Below, piece by piece: positions 27,901 through 34,895 of a stretch of DNA of 64,000 bases. Position 1 is the first letter of the stretch. Each line of letters starts with the position of its first letter. The notes under the pieces are model-generated. The model was not told the origin of the DNA. It worked only from the letters and a program-made list of their open reading frames with translations, and searched no databases. Source of the stretch: Prosthecobacter fusiformis (GTDB lineage: Bacteria; Verrucomicrobiota; Verrucomicrobiia; Verrucomicrobiales; Verrucomicrobiaceae); assembly GCF_004364345.1 (NCBI RefSeq), contig NZ_SOCA01000004.1, positions 62,001 to 126,000 on the forward strand, read 5' to 3'. The translations under genes were made by a program, and so were the position numbers.

Positions 27901-28941
27901 CATGACCGCTGCATGACCCGTGGCGTAAACGGTTCCTGTCGAAGTGATCCCTGCGGCGATGGCACCCGTGCCCGACCCCACATTGCCAGTCACATTGGCT
28001 GATCCAGAAATGGCCGCACCTGCCAGGGCTCCGAAATTAGCTGCCGTTCCAAGTTCAAGGGTCTTTTTTTCCAACACAAGCTGCATCAGGGAAACTGGAA
28101 TGTTAGAGAACCCGGCGGTTTCAGACGGATCTTGAATGCCATTGACGTTCGAATCGAACCAGACCCGGTCGCCCACGACCGAAGGATCCACCGGTACGTT
28201 AATTGCAGTGGCCATGGCGATGGTGCCGGCAGTCGCGCCGGCCAGAAGACGCCCGTTGACGGTGGTGGTCGCACCAAAGGTGACCGCAGCATTTCCGAGG
28301 ATATTTCCCTCCATTTTGATACTGGCCCCCATGGAAACGGCCCCTTCCACGATCCAAAAAATATTCGCGCTTTGCGCATCGTTCGCCAAAATCACATTCC
28401 CCACGGATGCTGTTGCACTGAATGCTGCTCCGATTTGGATGATGAAAACAGCGTCAGGGTCTCCTTGGGCATCCAGAGTAACCGGGGAGCCCAAAGTCGC
28501 CGCCGCGCCGATTTTATGGACACCGGGCGTTAAAGTCTTTCCGCCCAGCTCAAAAGCTGCTGCTGACAATATAGAATCAGGCGCTCGATTTTTAGCCTCA
28601 GCGTAAGCCGTGGCCACATCGGTCAAAGCTGTTGTGACAACCGCATCACCAGTGGGGTAAATGGTTCCTGTCGAGGTGATCGCCGGGGCGATGGCACCCG
28701 ATCCTGACCCCACATTTCCTTTGACCTGACCTGTCCCCGAGATCGCCGCACCTGCCAGAGCTCCGAAATTCTTAGCTGTTCCCAGATTGACAGGCACCGC
28801 ATTGGCCGCCCACAACGTTCCGCCAGGGAGCGCCACAGTCATTGCCAAGATGATGCATCGGAACAAGTGGCGCATTTTAGCGCACACTTGCGAACCGAAT
28901 GTTTGAATCGAATGACCATCTCGTATTTTGGAAGCTTCCAT
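21922..28941 (-). CDS. Giant exported surface protein: two ice-binding-like domains, split SdrD_B-like domain, 13 repeats, Ig-like domains
   Basis: A 2339-residue exported protein. The leader ends near residue 46; an alternative start at 28875 gives MRHLFRCIILAMTVALPGG. Domains in order: DUF3494 ice-binding-like (about 52-247); the first half of an SdrD_B-like domain (257-288, GDRVWFDSNVNGIQDPSE); a second DUF3494 domain (about 293-492); the second half of the SdrD_B-like domain (505-589, VTDVGGNYLFEGVQPG); thirteen FIVAR-like repeats of 72 residues (591-1526); an IPT/TIG domain (1527-1607); a choice-of-anchor-D-like domain (about 1608-1735); MBG-like Ig domains (about 1815-1965); and a C-terminal beta-rich region. 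No LPXTG, PEP-CTERM or autotransporter barrel is seen. It probably mediates adhesion or matrix binding; ice binding is only one role of DUF3494. Confidence 0.88.
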   Translation of the reverse strand: MEASKIRDGHSIQTFGSQVCAKMRHLFRCIILAMTVALPGGTLWAANAVPVNLGTAKNFGALAGAAISGTGQVKGNVGSGSGAIAPAITSTGTIYPTGDAVVTTALTDVATAYAEAKNRAPDSILSAAAFELGGKTLTPGVHKIGAAATLGSPVTLDAQGDPDAVFIIQIGAAFSATASVGNVILANDAQSANIFWIVEGAVSMGASIKMEGNILGNAAVTFGATTTVNGRLLAGATAGTIAMATAINVPVDPSVVGDRVWFDSNVNGIQDPSETAGFSNIPVSLMQLVLEKKTLELGTAANFGALAGAAISGSANVTGNVGSGTGAIAAGITSTGTVYATGHAAVMTALADFETAYNDGKNRTPDELLSAAAFELGGKTLKPGVYKIGAAATLASSVTLDAEGDAEAVFIIQIVGAFGTTAATGNVILANNAKSANVYWIVEGAVSLGAGTHMRGNILGGAAITFGVTTNISGRAMAGKAAGTIALATTVSAVTGAPPVGFPDPIVVATTVTDVGGNYLFEGVQPGTLFVRWDLTNFTTDYRVTDPNQGEDDTLDSNSESGDVGGYVDSTEFVVLGGTTHLGVDLGLAETLPAVKTAARNELTATRQAYLLANPYTSENWTALLDAKTDGDTAINAATDPAGVAAAKAAALAAMDAVPTVPDTLAEAKVAAKTDLTTALAAYPEVNYTPENWTTLTTAKTNGDTAIQAAANLAGVATARSAALAAMTAVPTVAGTLAAAKTAALGDFALVVVTYLQANYTSENWTVVQAANENGQTAINEATNLAGVVTATNLALATLDAVPTFTESMATARAAALSALSTALATYLEANYYTFESWTALIAARTAGSAAINAATDPAGVATAATTALEAMAAVPTLTVTLAGAKVAALNDLDAVVATYVVGNYTTENWTTLQTAIANGQAAINAATNLADLATAINTALATMDAVPVINGDMELARATALNALTTAFVTHLEDNDYTAENLLALITARATGSLEINQAIDSAGVATAATTALAAMAAVPTITGTLAVVKAAALNDFELVVETYLEASYTSENWMALQTAIANGQAAINAATDLAGVAAATNEALEALDAVPVINETLATVRAAALNDLTTAFTTYLGANNYTSENLLALIAARATGSAAVNAATDAASVTTARDEALTAMDTVPTFSETLVTTQTLAQENLTTALATYLEANYTVESWTALILAQTTGQAAINAATDPAGVALATSAALAAMNAVPTIAEETLAAVKAAALANLAALAATYQESNFTSEEWEALQLALANAQAAILAATNAASVALATSAALTALDVVQTNAETLAAAQEAALASLAAVAATYQEANFTPAEWAALQLALANAQAAILAATNLTDVATATNTALAAIAETLAVVKATALANLAALAATYQESNFTSEEWEALQLALANAQAAIIAATNPAGVAAATSAALAALDAVPTSAETLAAAVAAALANLAAVAATYQEANFTPEEWAALQLALANAQAAINAATTLTGVATATNTGVTTLAILATEAQEVTITLVTPATGTTVGGTQVTLTGTNFTGATSVTFNGISASFIVNSPTQITATTPARAAGTVSVIVTTPSGSNIANSLFTYWTPTVLVIGNGIIIDNGETSPSLEDLTAFGSVSLLNAQVTRTFTIQNNGTAAFVLTGTPAVQILGGDAADFKVTALPSSSIAVGQSTTFAITFDPSLPGLRTATLSIASNNPDLNPLTFAVSGFGTLSRSLAQTIVFNAPATHYLGQGPLTLTAEASSGLPVLLQLLGPATLAGSILTPTGVGQVTVRATQVGGGNYAAAKIVTRVITVKANPTVLTLTGLSQRYNGTPKAIGSVGTTSPVTVTYQVGGVFRTTPPTAAGRYAVVAVAGGVTKKGTLVITQAPLYVVPQDKRKLSGEINPLLDLVYEGFVGSDTSAVLTKVPTLSTSAKVTSVGGTYPITAKSGLAANYTLIYRQGTLVVEGFAAGYEALLADGGNLPSGKLSLTVASSGKTFSGTMALAGETSTLRLSGALITNFLTERSTGAATVLSQGATYAVSFTLTLKGELTGTLTKNSQPLATFPDGQRLLLLPSGAKVNFSGAYTGVLEPAQPLVVGVPRGAGWARATVSTRGAIALVGKLGDGTAFTTSVLPSQEETPSYRLWVQPYKPARVETFLSGTFEMQPNSLNSQRFLVTEPSLVWAKAPWPTDKSYPLGFVPLTIGLTLDPWVKPTATLPLTSLLGLTGDTFVVLHSATGSTSHASLPTTMTLSSRNVFVVPGINNLTKWKTTLNTTNGTFTGSFELMDAGVKRVAIISGVLRQPAGNDVQLIGDGNFVIPATPGGVETVSGEVLFKLP
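24364..27171 (-). repeat. Thirteen tandem 216-bp coding repeats (72 residues each)
   Basis: Each unit encodes a pattern TLAxAKxAALxxL, then ATYxEANYTxENWTAL, GQAAINAATDxAGV and ALAAMDAVPT, which looks like a three-helix FIVAR-type module. Units 10-13 (24364 to about 25230) are nearly identical to one another, with shared DNA strings recurring 216 bases apart, while units 1-9 are more diverged. Unit 11 is six residues shorter, giving a 198-base step. Confidence 0.85.
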
Positions 28942-29055
28942 AATGTAATCTATTATCGAAATTTTATATATTTATGGCTGTATTGAAATAATAATTTATT
29001 TATTCTTTTTATGGTATTAGGTCAGATATTACTTTTATATAAGTATAACTTATAT
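28942..29055. other. A/T-rich intergenic stretch with a 19-base palindrome
   Basis: This stretch between the giant gene and the downstream structured segment is strongly A/T-rich, unlike its surroundings. It ends in ATATAAGT (29037-29044), spacer ATA, ACTTATAT (29048-29055), a near-perfect operator-like palindrome. Promoter elements for the minus-strand giant gene are expected here; TAAAAT-like -10 candidates are present but ambiguous. Confidence 0.4.
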
Positions 29056-29202
29056 GCCCTTGTCTAGGGACTCCCGCGTGACGAGGGTGGTCTGCGGTGC
29101 GCAGATTCGCCTAGCTAAGAGCGATGGATTTGATCCACGGAAAACAATCAATCTGATTTCTACCGACCCCTATCCCACGCAGCGTGGGAATAATGGTTTT
29201 TT
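29056..29202 (+). ncRNA. Candidate structured RNA ending in a terminator-like hairpin
   Basis: Four short hairpins occur in about 135 bases: CCCT/AGGG (29057-29069), CTGCG/CGCAG (29092-29104), TGGAT/ATCCA (29125-29137) and TCCCACGC/GCGTGGGA (29173-29189). The last is followed by TTTTTT at about 29197-29202. CAGATT (29102-29107) can also pair with AATCTG (29150-29155). The segment is richer in G+C than both flanks and begins about seven bases after a TATAAC sequence. No known riboswitch or RNA family is recognised. It could be a small RNA or an attenuating leader for the plus-strand genes downstream. Confidence 0.35.
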
Positions 29203-29326
29203 ATTGTGTTCTCTTCAGTTGGTAACTCCCTTTTTGTTTCCCGACTGAAGGAAGTTAAAAATATGCCGCTTACAAAGTAAATACTATGCATTTACGTGGT
29301 GAGCATGATATAACCTTGGCGAAATT

Positions 29327-29437
29327 ATGAAAAACTCTCCATCGCCGTCTAAAACCACTTTCTTTGTGGCTGCGGGATTGCTCCTAGTTCTTATCTTTTT
29401 ATTGTTGATCGCAGGTCTTCTGCCAGCGCCTCTTTAA
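29327..29437 (+). CDS. Probable 36-residue single-pass membrane peptide
   Basis: The ATG at 29327 opens a 36-codon frame. The product starts MKNSPSPSKTTFF, then has one membrane helix (VAAGLLLVLIFLLLIAGLL) and ends PAPL. The positively charged Ser/Pro-rich end followed by a helix is a credible N-in membrane peptide. A 19-base inverted repeat, GTAAAT/ATTTAC at 29277-29295, precedes it. It lies 81 bases upstream of the sulfatase gene on the same strand. Function is unknown. Confidence 0.45.
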   Translation: MKNSPSPSKTTFFVAAGLLLVLIFLLLIAGLLPAPL

Positions 29438-29518
29438 AGACTGATCGCTCACTCAGTCCGCAGCCAATCTCGAAAAATCCCGGAAGATGGTGAATGAGGC
29501 CACCGTTCCACAGCGCGC

Positions 29519-30967
29519 ATGAAACTGACGCGCCTCCTTCCCGCCCTGCTGGGCCTGTTCACTTTGAGCCTCTCCGCCGCTGAAAAGCCGGACGTGCTCT
29601 TCATCGCCGTCGATGATCTCAATGACTGGGTAGGCCATTTGAAGGGCCATCCCCAGGCCAGGACACCGAACATTGACCGCCTGGTCGCCCGTGGCACCAC
29701 CTTCACCAATGCCCACTGCGCAGCGCCTGCTTGCAATCCTTCCCGTGCGGCCCTGATGAGCGGCTTGCGTCCCTGGCAGACCGGCATCTACACAAATGAC
29801 GATCCTGCAGGAGGCGTGATGAAGGACACCCTCACCCTCAACCGCCACTTCCTGGCCCAAGGCTACAACACCCAGGGGGGTGGCAAGATCTATCACGGCG
29901 GTCCCAGCGAAGGCCGCGAGGATACCTGGACAAAATGGATGGGTCTGTTTGACGGGACTAAAAACCATGAGGGCAACATGAACGGCCTCAACAACGGCCA
30001 TTTCGACTGGGGTCCGCTGGACTCAAAGACGGAGGAGATGGGCGACTATAAACTCACCGACTGGGCCATCAACGAACTCAAAACCGCTCCCACAGACAAA
30101 CCCCTTTTTCTGGCCGTCGGTTATGTGAAACCACACCTTCCATGGTATGTCCCGAAGGAGTACTTTGACCGTTTCCCCCTGGACAGCATCCAGCTTCCGC
30201 TGGTCAAAGAAGATGACATTGATGACCTCCCGAAAGCAGGCCTGAACATGGCCAAACCCGCTGGCGACCACGCTGCTGTGATCAAGGCGAACCAGTGGAA
30301 GCAGGCCGTGCAGGCTTACCTCGCCACCATCTCCTTTCTGGATGACCAGGTGGGCCGTCTGCTGGACGGACTGGACGCCAGCCCGCGCAAGGACAAGACC
30401 ATCATCGTCTGGTGGACCGACCATGGCTGGGCCCTGGGTGAAAAACAGCATTGGCGTAAGTTTGCCCTTTGGGAGGAAACCACCCGCACCTCCTGCGCCA
30501 TCGTCGTTCCTGGCATGACCCAGCCGGGCAGCGTTTGTGCAGCCCCGGTGGACTATTTGAACATCTATCCCACCCTGTGTGAAGTGACCGGTCTTCCCCT
30601 GCCTGAGCATGTGAAAGGTGCCAGCCTCGTCCCCTTGCTCAAGGACCCGAAAGCCGCCTGGGACCACGTCGCCATCTGCAGCCATGGCCGGGGTAACCAT
30701 GCCGTCCGCGATGCGCAGTGGCGCTACATCCGTTATGCCGATGGCAGCGAGGAGCTCTACGACCATACCAAGGACCCAAATGAATGGACCAACCTGGCCG
30801 GTGAAGTGGGCATGAGCGACATCAAGACCAAGCTCGCCACCTCACTTCCCGCTGCTGATTCCGAAGTCCCCGCAGTCGCTAAGAAAAAAGAAGGCAAAAA
30901 AGGCAAAGGGGACGGAAAGAACAAAGGTAAAAAGAAGAAGGCTGACAAGAAAAAGACCGAGGAATAA
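29519..30967 (+). CDS. Exported sulfatase (type I, Cys-type) with Lys-rich tail
   Basis: A 482-residue sulfatase of the iduronate-2-sulfatase-like group. A signal peptide (MKLTRLLPALLGLFTLSLSA) is followed by the metal-binding VDDLNDW. The active-site signature is C72-N-P-S-R (Cys to be converted to formylglycine), matching CxPSR, and WWTDHGWALGEKQHWRK carries the second metal and substrate residues. It should hydrolyse sulfate esters on an exported or external glycan. The last 28 residues are almost all Lys, Gly and Glu, an unusual basic tail. No maturation enzyme gene is in the window. It converges on kdpE. Confidence 0.93.
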   Translation: MKLTRLLPALLGLFTLSLSAAEKPDVLFIAVDDLNDWVGHLKGHPQARTPNIDRLVARGTTFTNAHCAAPACNPSRAALMSGLRPWQTGIYTNDDPAGGVMKDTLTLNRHFLAQGYNTQGGGKIYHGGPSEGREDTWTKWMGLFDGTKNHEGNMNGLNNGHFDWGPLDSKTEEMGDYKLTDWAINELKTAPTDKPLFLAVGYVKPHLPWYVPKEYFDRFPLDSIQLPLVKEDDIDDLPKAGLNMAKPAGDHAAVIKANQWKQAVQAYLATISFLDDQVGRLLDGLDASPRKDKTIIVWWTDHGWALGEKQHWRKFALWEETTRTSCAIVVPGMTQPGSVCAAPVDYLNIYPTLCEVTGLPLPEHVKGASLVPLLKDPKAAWDHVAICSHGRGNHAVRDAQWRYIRYADGSEELYDHTKDPNEWTNLAGEVGMSDIKTKLATSLPAADSEVPAVAKKKEGKKGKGDGKNKGKKKKADKKKTEE

Positions 30968-30980
30968 TCCGCCGCCTTTT

Positions 30981-31646
30981 TCATCCTTCCGCACTCAGCA
31001 GCCGGTAGCCGATTCCAGGTTCGTTCCGGATCTCCACCTCGCTGCCGATCTTGCTCCGCAGATGATTCACATGCACGCGCAGTGACGCCGTCTGGTCCGC
31101 ATTCAGGCCGGGCCAGACGGTTTTTATGAGCGCCTGCTGGGTGATGATTTTTCCCGGATGACGGGCCATCGCCTTCATCAGCGCATACTCTGTCGGCGTC
31201 AGTTTGATCTCCACCCCCTTCAACGTCACGGCATGGTCCGCAAAGCTCACATGCAAAGGCCCGAGCGTGACATCCGCCACTTCCACGCTGCGCTGCCTGC
31301 GTGTGATGGCCGTGAGCCGGGCCATCAGCTCCGCCGTGCCAAAAGGCTTCGTGACGTAATCATCCGCTCCGTTTTCCAGCGCCGCCACCTTTACGCTCTC
31401 CTGATCTCGGACACTCAAAATCAGCACAGGTACATCGCTCCATTCGCGCAGCCGTTTCAGCACCTCCAACCCGTCCATGTCCGGCAGGCCCAGGTCCAGC
31501 AGCACCGCATCCGGTTTATGAAAAGCCGCCTCCTGCAGCCCCTGCTGCCCGGCCTCCGCCTCACGGACCGTGTGGCCGCGTGATTCCAGCGCCAGGCGCA
31601 GCAGCCGGCGGATCTGGACTTCATCATCAATGATCAGGCAGGTCAT
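30981..31646 (-). CDS. kdpE: KdpE response regulator
   Basis: A 221-residue OmpR-type regulator with receiver domain (LIIDDEVQIRRLL; phosphoacceptor D51 in AVLLDLGLPDMDG; conserved Lys in VTKPFG) and winged-helix DNA-binding domain (LTPTEYALMKAMARHPGKI, TASLRVHVNHLRSKIG). It is the partner of KdpD and would activate the kdp operon under K+ limitation. It is the last gene of the run, and its start overlaps the end of kdpD by 20 bases. Confidence 0.95.
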   Translation of the reverse strand: MTCLIIDDEVQIRRLLRLALESRGHTVREAEAGQQGLQEAAFHKPDAVLLDLGLPDMDGLEVLKRLREWSDVPVLILSVRDQESVKVAALENGADDYVTKPFGTAELMARLTAITRRQRSVEVADVTLGPLHVSFADHAVTLKGVEIKLTPTEYALMKAMARHPGKIITQQALIKTVWPGLNADQTASLRVHVNHLRSKIGSEVEIRNEPGIGYRLLSAEG

Positions 31647-34278
31647 GAGGGGAATGATCTACTTCAATCACCACCTCCGCGCCACCTTCAGGATGATTGT
31701 GTGCGTTTATCCTGCCGCCCTGAGCTTGCACAAATCCCCGCGCAATCGCCAGCCCCAGCCCGGTTCCCCCGGCCGGAGTGCCCGGTGCCCGGTAAAATTT
31801 CTCAAACACCCGCAGCGCACTCTCTCCTGGAAATCCCGTCCCATGATCACGCACAGCTAGGCGTAAACACCCCTGCTCAATGCCCGCACGGATCTCAATC
31901 GCCGTCCCTTCCGGCGTGTACGCAGCAGCATTGTGCAGAATGTTTGCCAGTGCCTGGGCCATCAGGGCCGCATCCATCTTCACCGGCGGCATATCATCCT
32001 GCACACGCAGCCTCAGCGGATGCCCGTTCAGCGCCGGTCCCGCTGCGGCGCGTGCCGACTGGATGACATCGCGGATGTCACACCAGTCCAGGCTCGGCTG
32101 CATCACCGCAGATTCGATCCGGGTCATTTGCAGCAGATGATCCACCACTCGCTGCAGCCGCTCCGTCGCCGTCGCGATTTCACCCGCATAGGGGGAGCTG
32201 GCACCCGCTTCCTCGCGCAGGCCTTCCAGGGAGGCCTGGATCACCGCCAGCGGCGTCTTCAATTCATGCGAGACACTGTCCAGCAGCGTCTGCCTCAGTT
32301 TCTCCGATTGCTCCAGCACTTCCGCACGGCTCGCTGCCTGGATGAAATGTTCCTTCTCCAGCACCAGCGCCAGTTGCAGAGCAAAGGCCTCCACGGTCTG
32401 CCTCATGGTGAAATCCATCTTCACTTCTCGCCCCAGCCTGATGCCCATCACGCCCATGGTGGACGTCGCCGTTTGCAGCGGAAACCAGGTGGCGTCAGAT
32501 TCCGGCAGCGTATCCGTAAAACGTCCCGCGGCCTGCTTGTGATCAAAGCTCCATCCCACCACGCCCCACTCTTTTTTGTTAGGCTGAAAGTTGCTCGCCT
32601 CATGCGCCCCCGTGCTCAGCGTATGGTCCCCCTGTCTTAAAACCAGCGACACCCCGGCCTGCAGCAGATCCGTGATGATGCGTACCGCCTCCTGCAATCC
32701 CTTGCCGGATTCCGCAGTCAGAGCCGCACTTTGCGTCACGCTCAATAGCGCCGCCGTCTGCCGCTGACGTCGCCGTTCCGCCTCCTCGCGTTGCCGCAGC
32801 CTGGTTGTCAGATGCCCCATGCTGAAGGCCACCAGGAAGAACATGCCAAACATCAGCATGTCCTCCGGCTCATCAATGTGCAGCGTGAACTGCGGCGGAA
32901 TGAAAAAGTAGTTCCACACCAGCGCACTCACCGTCGCCATCGCCAGCACCGGCCCGCGGCTGAAACGCATGCCCGCCCCCATCACTCCCAGCAGCAGCAC
33001 CAGCGCCGCAAACGTATACCCCGTCACCGGCAGCAGCGCCCAGCACAGGCTCGTCAGGATAAAAGTCAGCGCCAATGCCCAGCTGTAGCCTTCCACTTGG
33101 GAGGCTGAAACAGCCGCCGGAGTCACCACGCGGATCTTGCCTTCACGCCCCATCACCGGGCGCACCACACACACATCGATGTCCCCGCTTTCTGCAATGA
33201 TCCTGTCCGCCAGCGAGCTCCCCCACCCACGCCTGTCCGGTTTCCCCACCACGATCTGAGAGACATTCCTTTCCCTCGCCAGTTGCAGCAGGGCCTCTGC
33301 CACGTCGTCCCCGGTCAGGGACACCACCTCCGCGCCCAACCGGCGTGCCAGTCCCAGTGCACGTGTCAGCACTTCTTGTTCGGCAGCCGTCAGCGCGGCG
33401 GATTTCTCCACCCAGGCCACGATCCATGGCCCGTCCAGCCTGGCTGCCGCCCGTCGGGTCCAGCGGATCAGGCTTTCCGCGTACGGGCTCGGGCCCACGC
33501 CCACCAGCAGCCGGGCATTCGTTTTCCACGCGCTCGTCACCCGCCGTACCCGCCGGATGTCATCCAGGTCCCGGTCCACACGTTCAGCCGTGAAACGCAG
33601 TGCCAGTTCACGCAGTGCCGTCAGCGTGCCCTCCTTGAAAAAATTGGAAACCGCATGCTCCGCCCTCTCCCCCAGATAAACCTTCCCCTCCGCCATCCTC
33701 TGCAGCAGCTTTTCCGCGCTCAGGTCGATGAGCTGGATCTCATGCGCCCGGTCCAGCAGGGAATCCGGCACCTTCTCCTGGATGGTCACCCCGCTGATCT
33801 GCTGCACGATGTCCACCTGGCTCTCGATGTGCTGCACATTCAGCGTCGTATACACATCCAGGCCCGCATCCATCAGCTCCAGCACATCCTGGTAGCGCTT
33901 CGCATGGCGGGAGCCCGGCGCATTCGTATGCGCCAGCTCATCCACCAGCACCAGTTGCGGCCTCCGGCGAAGTACTTCGTCCAGATCGAATTCTTCCAGG
34001 GAAAACCCTCGGTGGTCTAACCGCTTGCGTGGCAAAACAGGCAGGTCCTCCAGCAACGCCGCCGTTTCGTGCCGTCCATGCGTTTCCACCACGCCTGCCA
34101 GCACGTTCACCCCCTCCTTCGCCCGCTGCCTCCCCGCTTGCAGCATTGCATACGTCTTTCCCACCCCCGGGCACATGCCCAGGAAGATATGCAGGCGGCC
34201 TGGTTGACCCTGGGACTGCTGCCTTTGCATCTGCGCCAGCAGTGCATCAGGGTTCGGGCGTTCATCTTCCGGCTTCAT
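31627..34278 (-). CDS. kdpD: KdpD osmosensitive K+ channel sensor histidine kinase
   Basis: An 883-residue membrane sensor kinase. It has the N-terminal KdpD domain with Walker A-like GMCPGVGKTYAML and VDELAHTNAPGSRH. A USP-like domain (about residues 250-370, VGKPDRRGWGSS) comes next, then four membrane helices near residues 400-500. A GAF-like region leads to the kinase core with H671 in SVSHELKTPLAVIQ and the ATP-binding motifs NILHNAAAYTPEG, DHGTGFP and GTGLGLAI. All parts of full-length KdpD are present. It senses K+ limitation and turgor and phosphorylates KdpE. Confidence 0.95.
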   Translation of the reverse strand: MKPEDERPNPDALLAQMQRQQSQGQPGRLHIFLGMCPGVGKTYAMLQAGRQRAKEGVNVLAGVVETHGRHETAALLEDLPVLPRKRLDHRGFSLEEFDLDEVLRRRPQLVLVDELAHTNAPGSRHAKRYQDVLELMDAGLDVYTTLNVQHIESQVDIVQQISGVTIQEKVPDSLLDRAHEIQLIDLSAEKLLQRMAEGKVYLGERAEHAVSNFFKEGTLTALRELALRFTAERVDRDLDDIRRVRRVTSAWKTNARLLVGVGPSPYAESLIRWTRRAAARLDGPWIVAWVEKSAALTAAEQEVLTRALGLARRLGAEVVSLTGDDVAEALLQLARERNVSQIVVGKPDRRGWGSSLADRIIAESGDIDVCVVRPVMGREGKIRVVTPAAVSASQVEGYSWALALTFILTSLCWALLPVTGYTFAALVLLLGVMGAGMRFSRGPVLAMATVSALVWNYFFIPPQFTLHIDEPEDMLMFGMFFLVAFSMGHLTTRLRQREEAERRRQRQTAALLSVTQSAALTAESGKGLQEAVRIITDLLQAGVSLVLRQGDHTLSTGAHEASNFQPNKKEWGVVGWSFDHKQAAGRFTDTLPESDATWFPLQTATSTMGVMGIRLGREVKMDFTMRQTVEAFALQLALVLEKEHFIQAASRAEVLEQSEKLRQTLLDSVSHELKTPLAVIQASLEGLREEAGASSPYAGEIATATERLQRVVDHLLQMTRIESAVMQPSLDWCDIRDVIQSARAAAGPALNGHPLRLRVQDDMPPVKMDAALMAQALANILHNAAAYTPEGTAIEIRAGIEQGCLRLAVRDHGTGFPGESALRVFEKFYRAPGTPAGGTGLGLAIARGFVQAQGGRINAHNHPEGGAEVVIEVDHSPHDLPDH

Positions 34279-34296
34279 GATGTATCTTGAGACGAA

Positions 34297-34881
34297 TTAG
34301 TTGGCCGCGTCGAGTGCCAGATTCAGCAGGACCACATTCACTCCGGCCTCTCCCAGCACCCCAAGGCCACGCTGCGCCGTGGATGCTTGGATCTTCGCCC
34401 GCACCGCTTCCAGGCTCAAACCGCGGGCTTTGGCCACTCGCGCCGCTTGCATCTCTGCATTCTCCTGGCTGATGTGCGGATCCAGTCCGGATCCAGAAGC
34501 CGTGACCGCATCCGCAGGCACCTGCACCGTTTCTGCCAGCCCGTTTTGTCCTCGATACGCCGCGACACGCTCCTGGATCTGATCGTGCAGCTTCTGGGAG
34601 GTCGGGCCCAGGTTGCTGCCGCCGGAGCTGGCCGCATCATAACCGCTCCCTGCCGCACTCGGTCGCGGGTGAAAGTAACGTTCACCCGTGAAGTTTTGTC
34701 CCAGTAGTTTCGAGCCACGCACCTGGCCGTCCTTGTCCAGGATCAGGCTGCCATGAGCTTCATCGTTAAAAGCTGCTTGGGCGATGACGGTGACCACCAG
34801 CGGATAGATGCCGCATGTCACACCCGCCAACACGAGTGTCGAAAAAAGGGCGGGACGGATTTCTTTGAGTAGTGTTTTCAT
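34297..34881 (-). CDS. kdpC: K+-transporting ATPase subunit KdpC
   Basis: A 194-residue KdpC with one N-terminal membrane helix (about 10-32, STLVLAGVTCGIYPLVVTVI) and an external domain. Family blocks are GSKLLGQNFTGERYFHPRPSA, YDAASSGGSNLGPTSQ, VPADAVTASGSGLDPHIS and ARGLSLEAVRA. The end, NVVLLNLALDAAN, is typical. It stabilises the KdpFABC complex. It lies between kdpB and kdpD in the usual order. Confidence 0.95.
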   Translation of the reverse strand: MKTLLKEIRPALFSTLVLAGVTCGIYPLVVTVIAQAAFNDEAHGSLILDKDGQVRGSKLLGQNFTGERYFHPRPSAAGSGYDAASSGGSNLGPTSQKLHDQIQERVAAYRGQNGLAETVQVPADAVTASGSGLDPHISQENAEMQAARVAKARGLSLEAVRAKIQASTAQRGLGVLGEAGVNVVLLNLALDAAN

Positions 34882-34895
34882 CGAGGTATCAGAGT

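Noticed and set aside
29054-29248. A 64-codon open frame in the hairpin-rich intergenic segment
   Set aside because: It spans two of the hairpins and the terminator stem, has no domain-like or membrane pattern, and the structured-RNA reading fits better.
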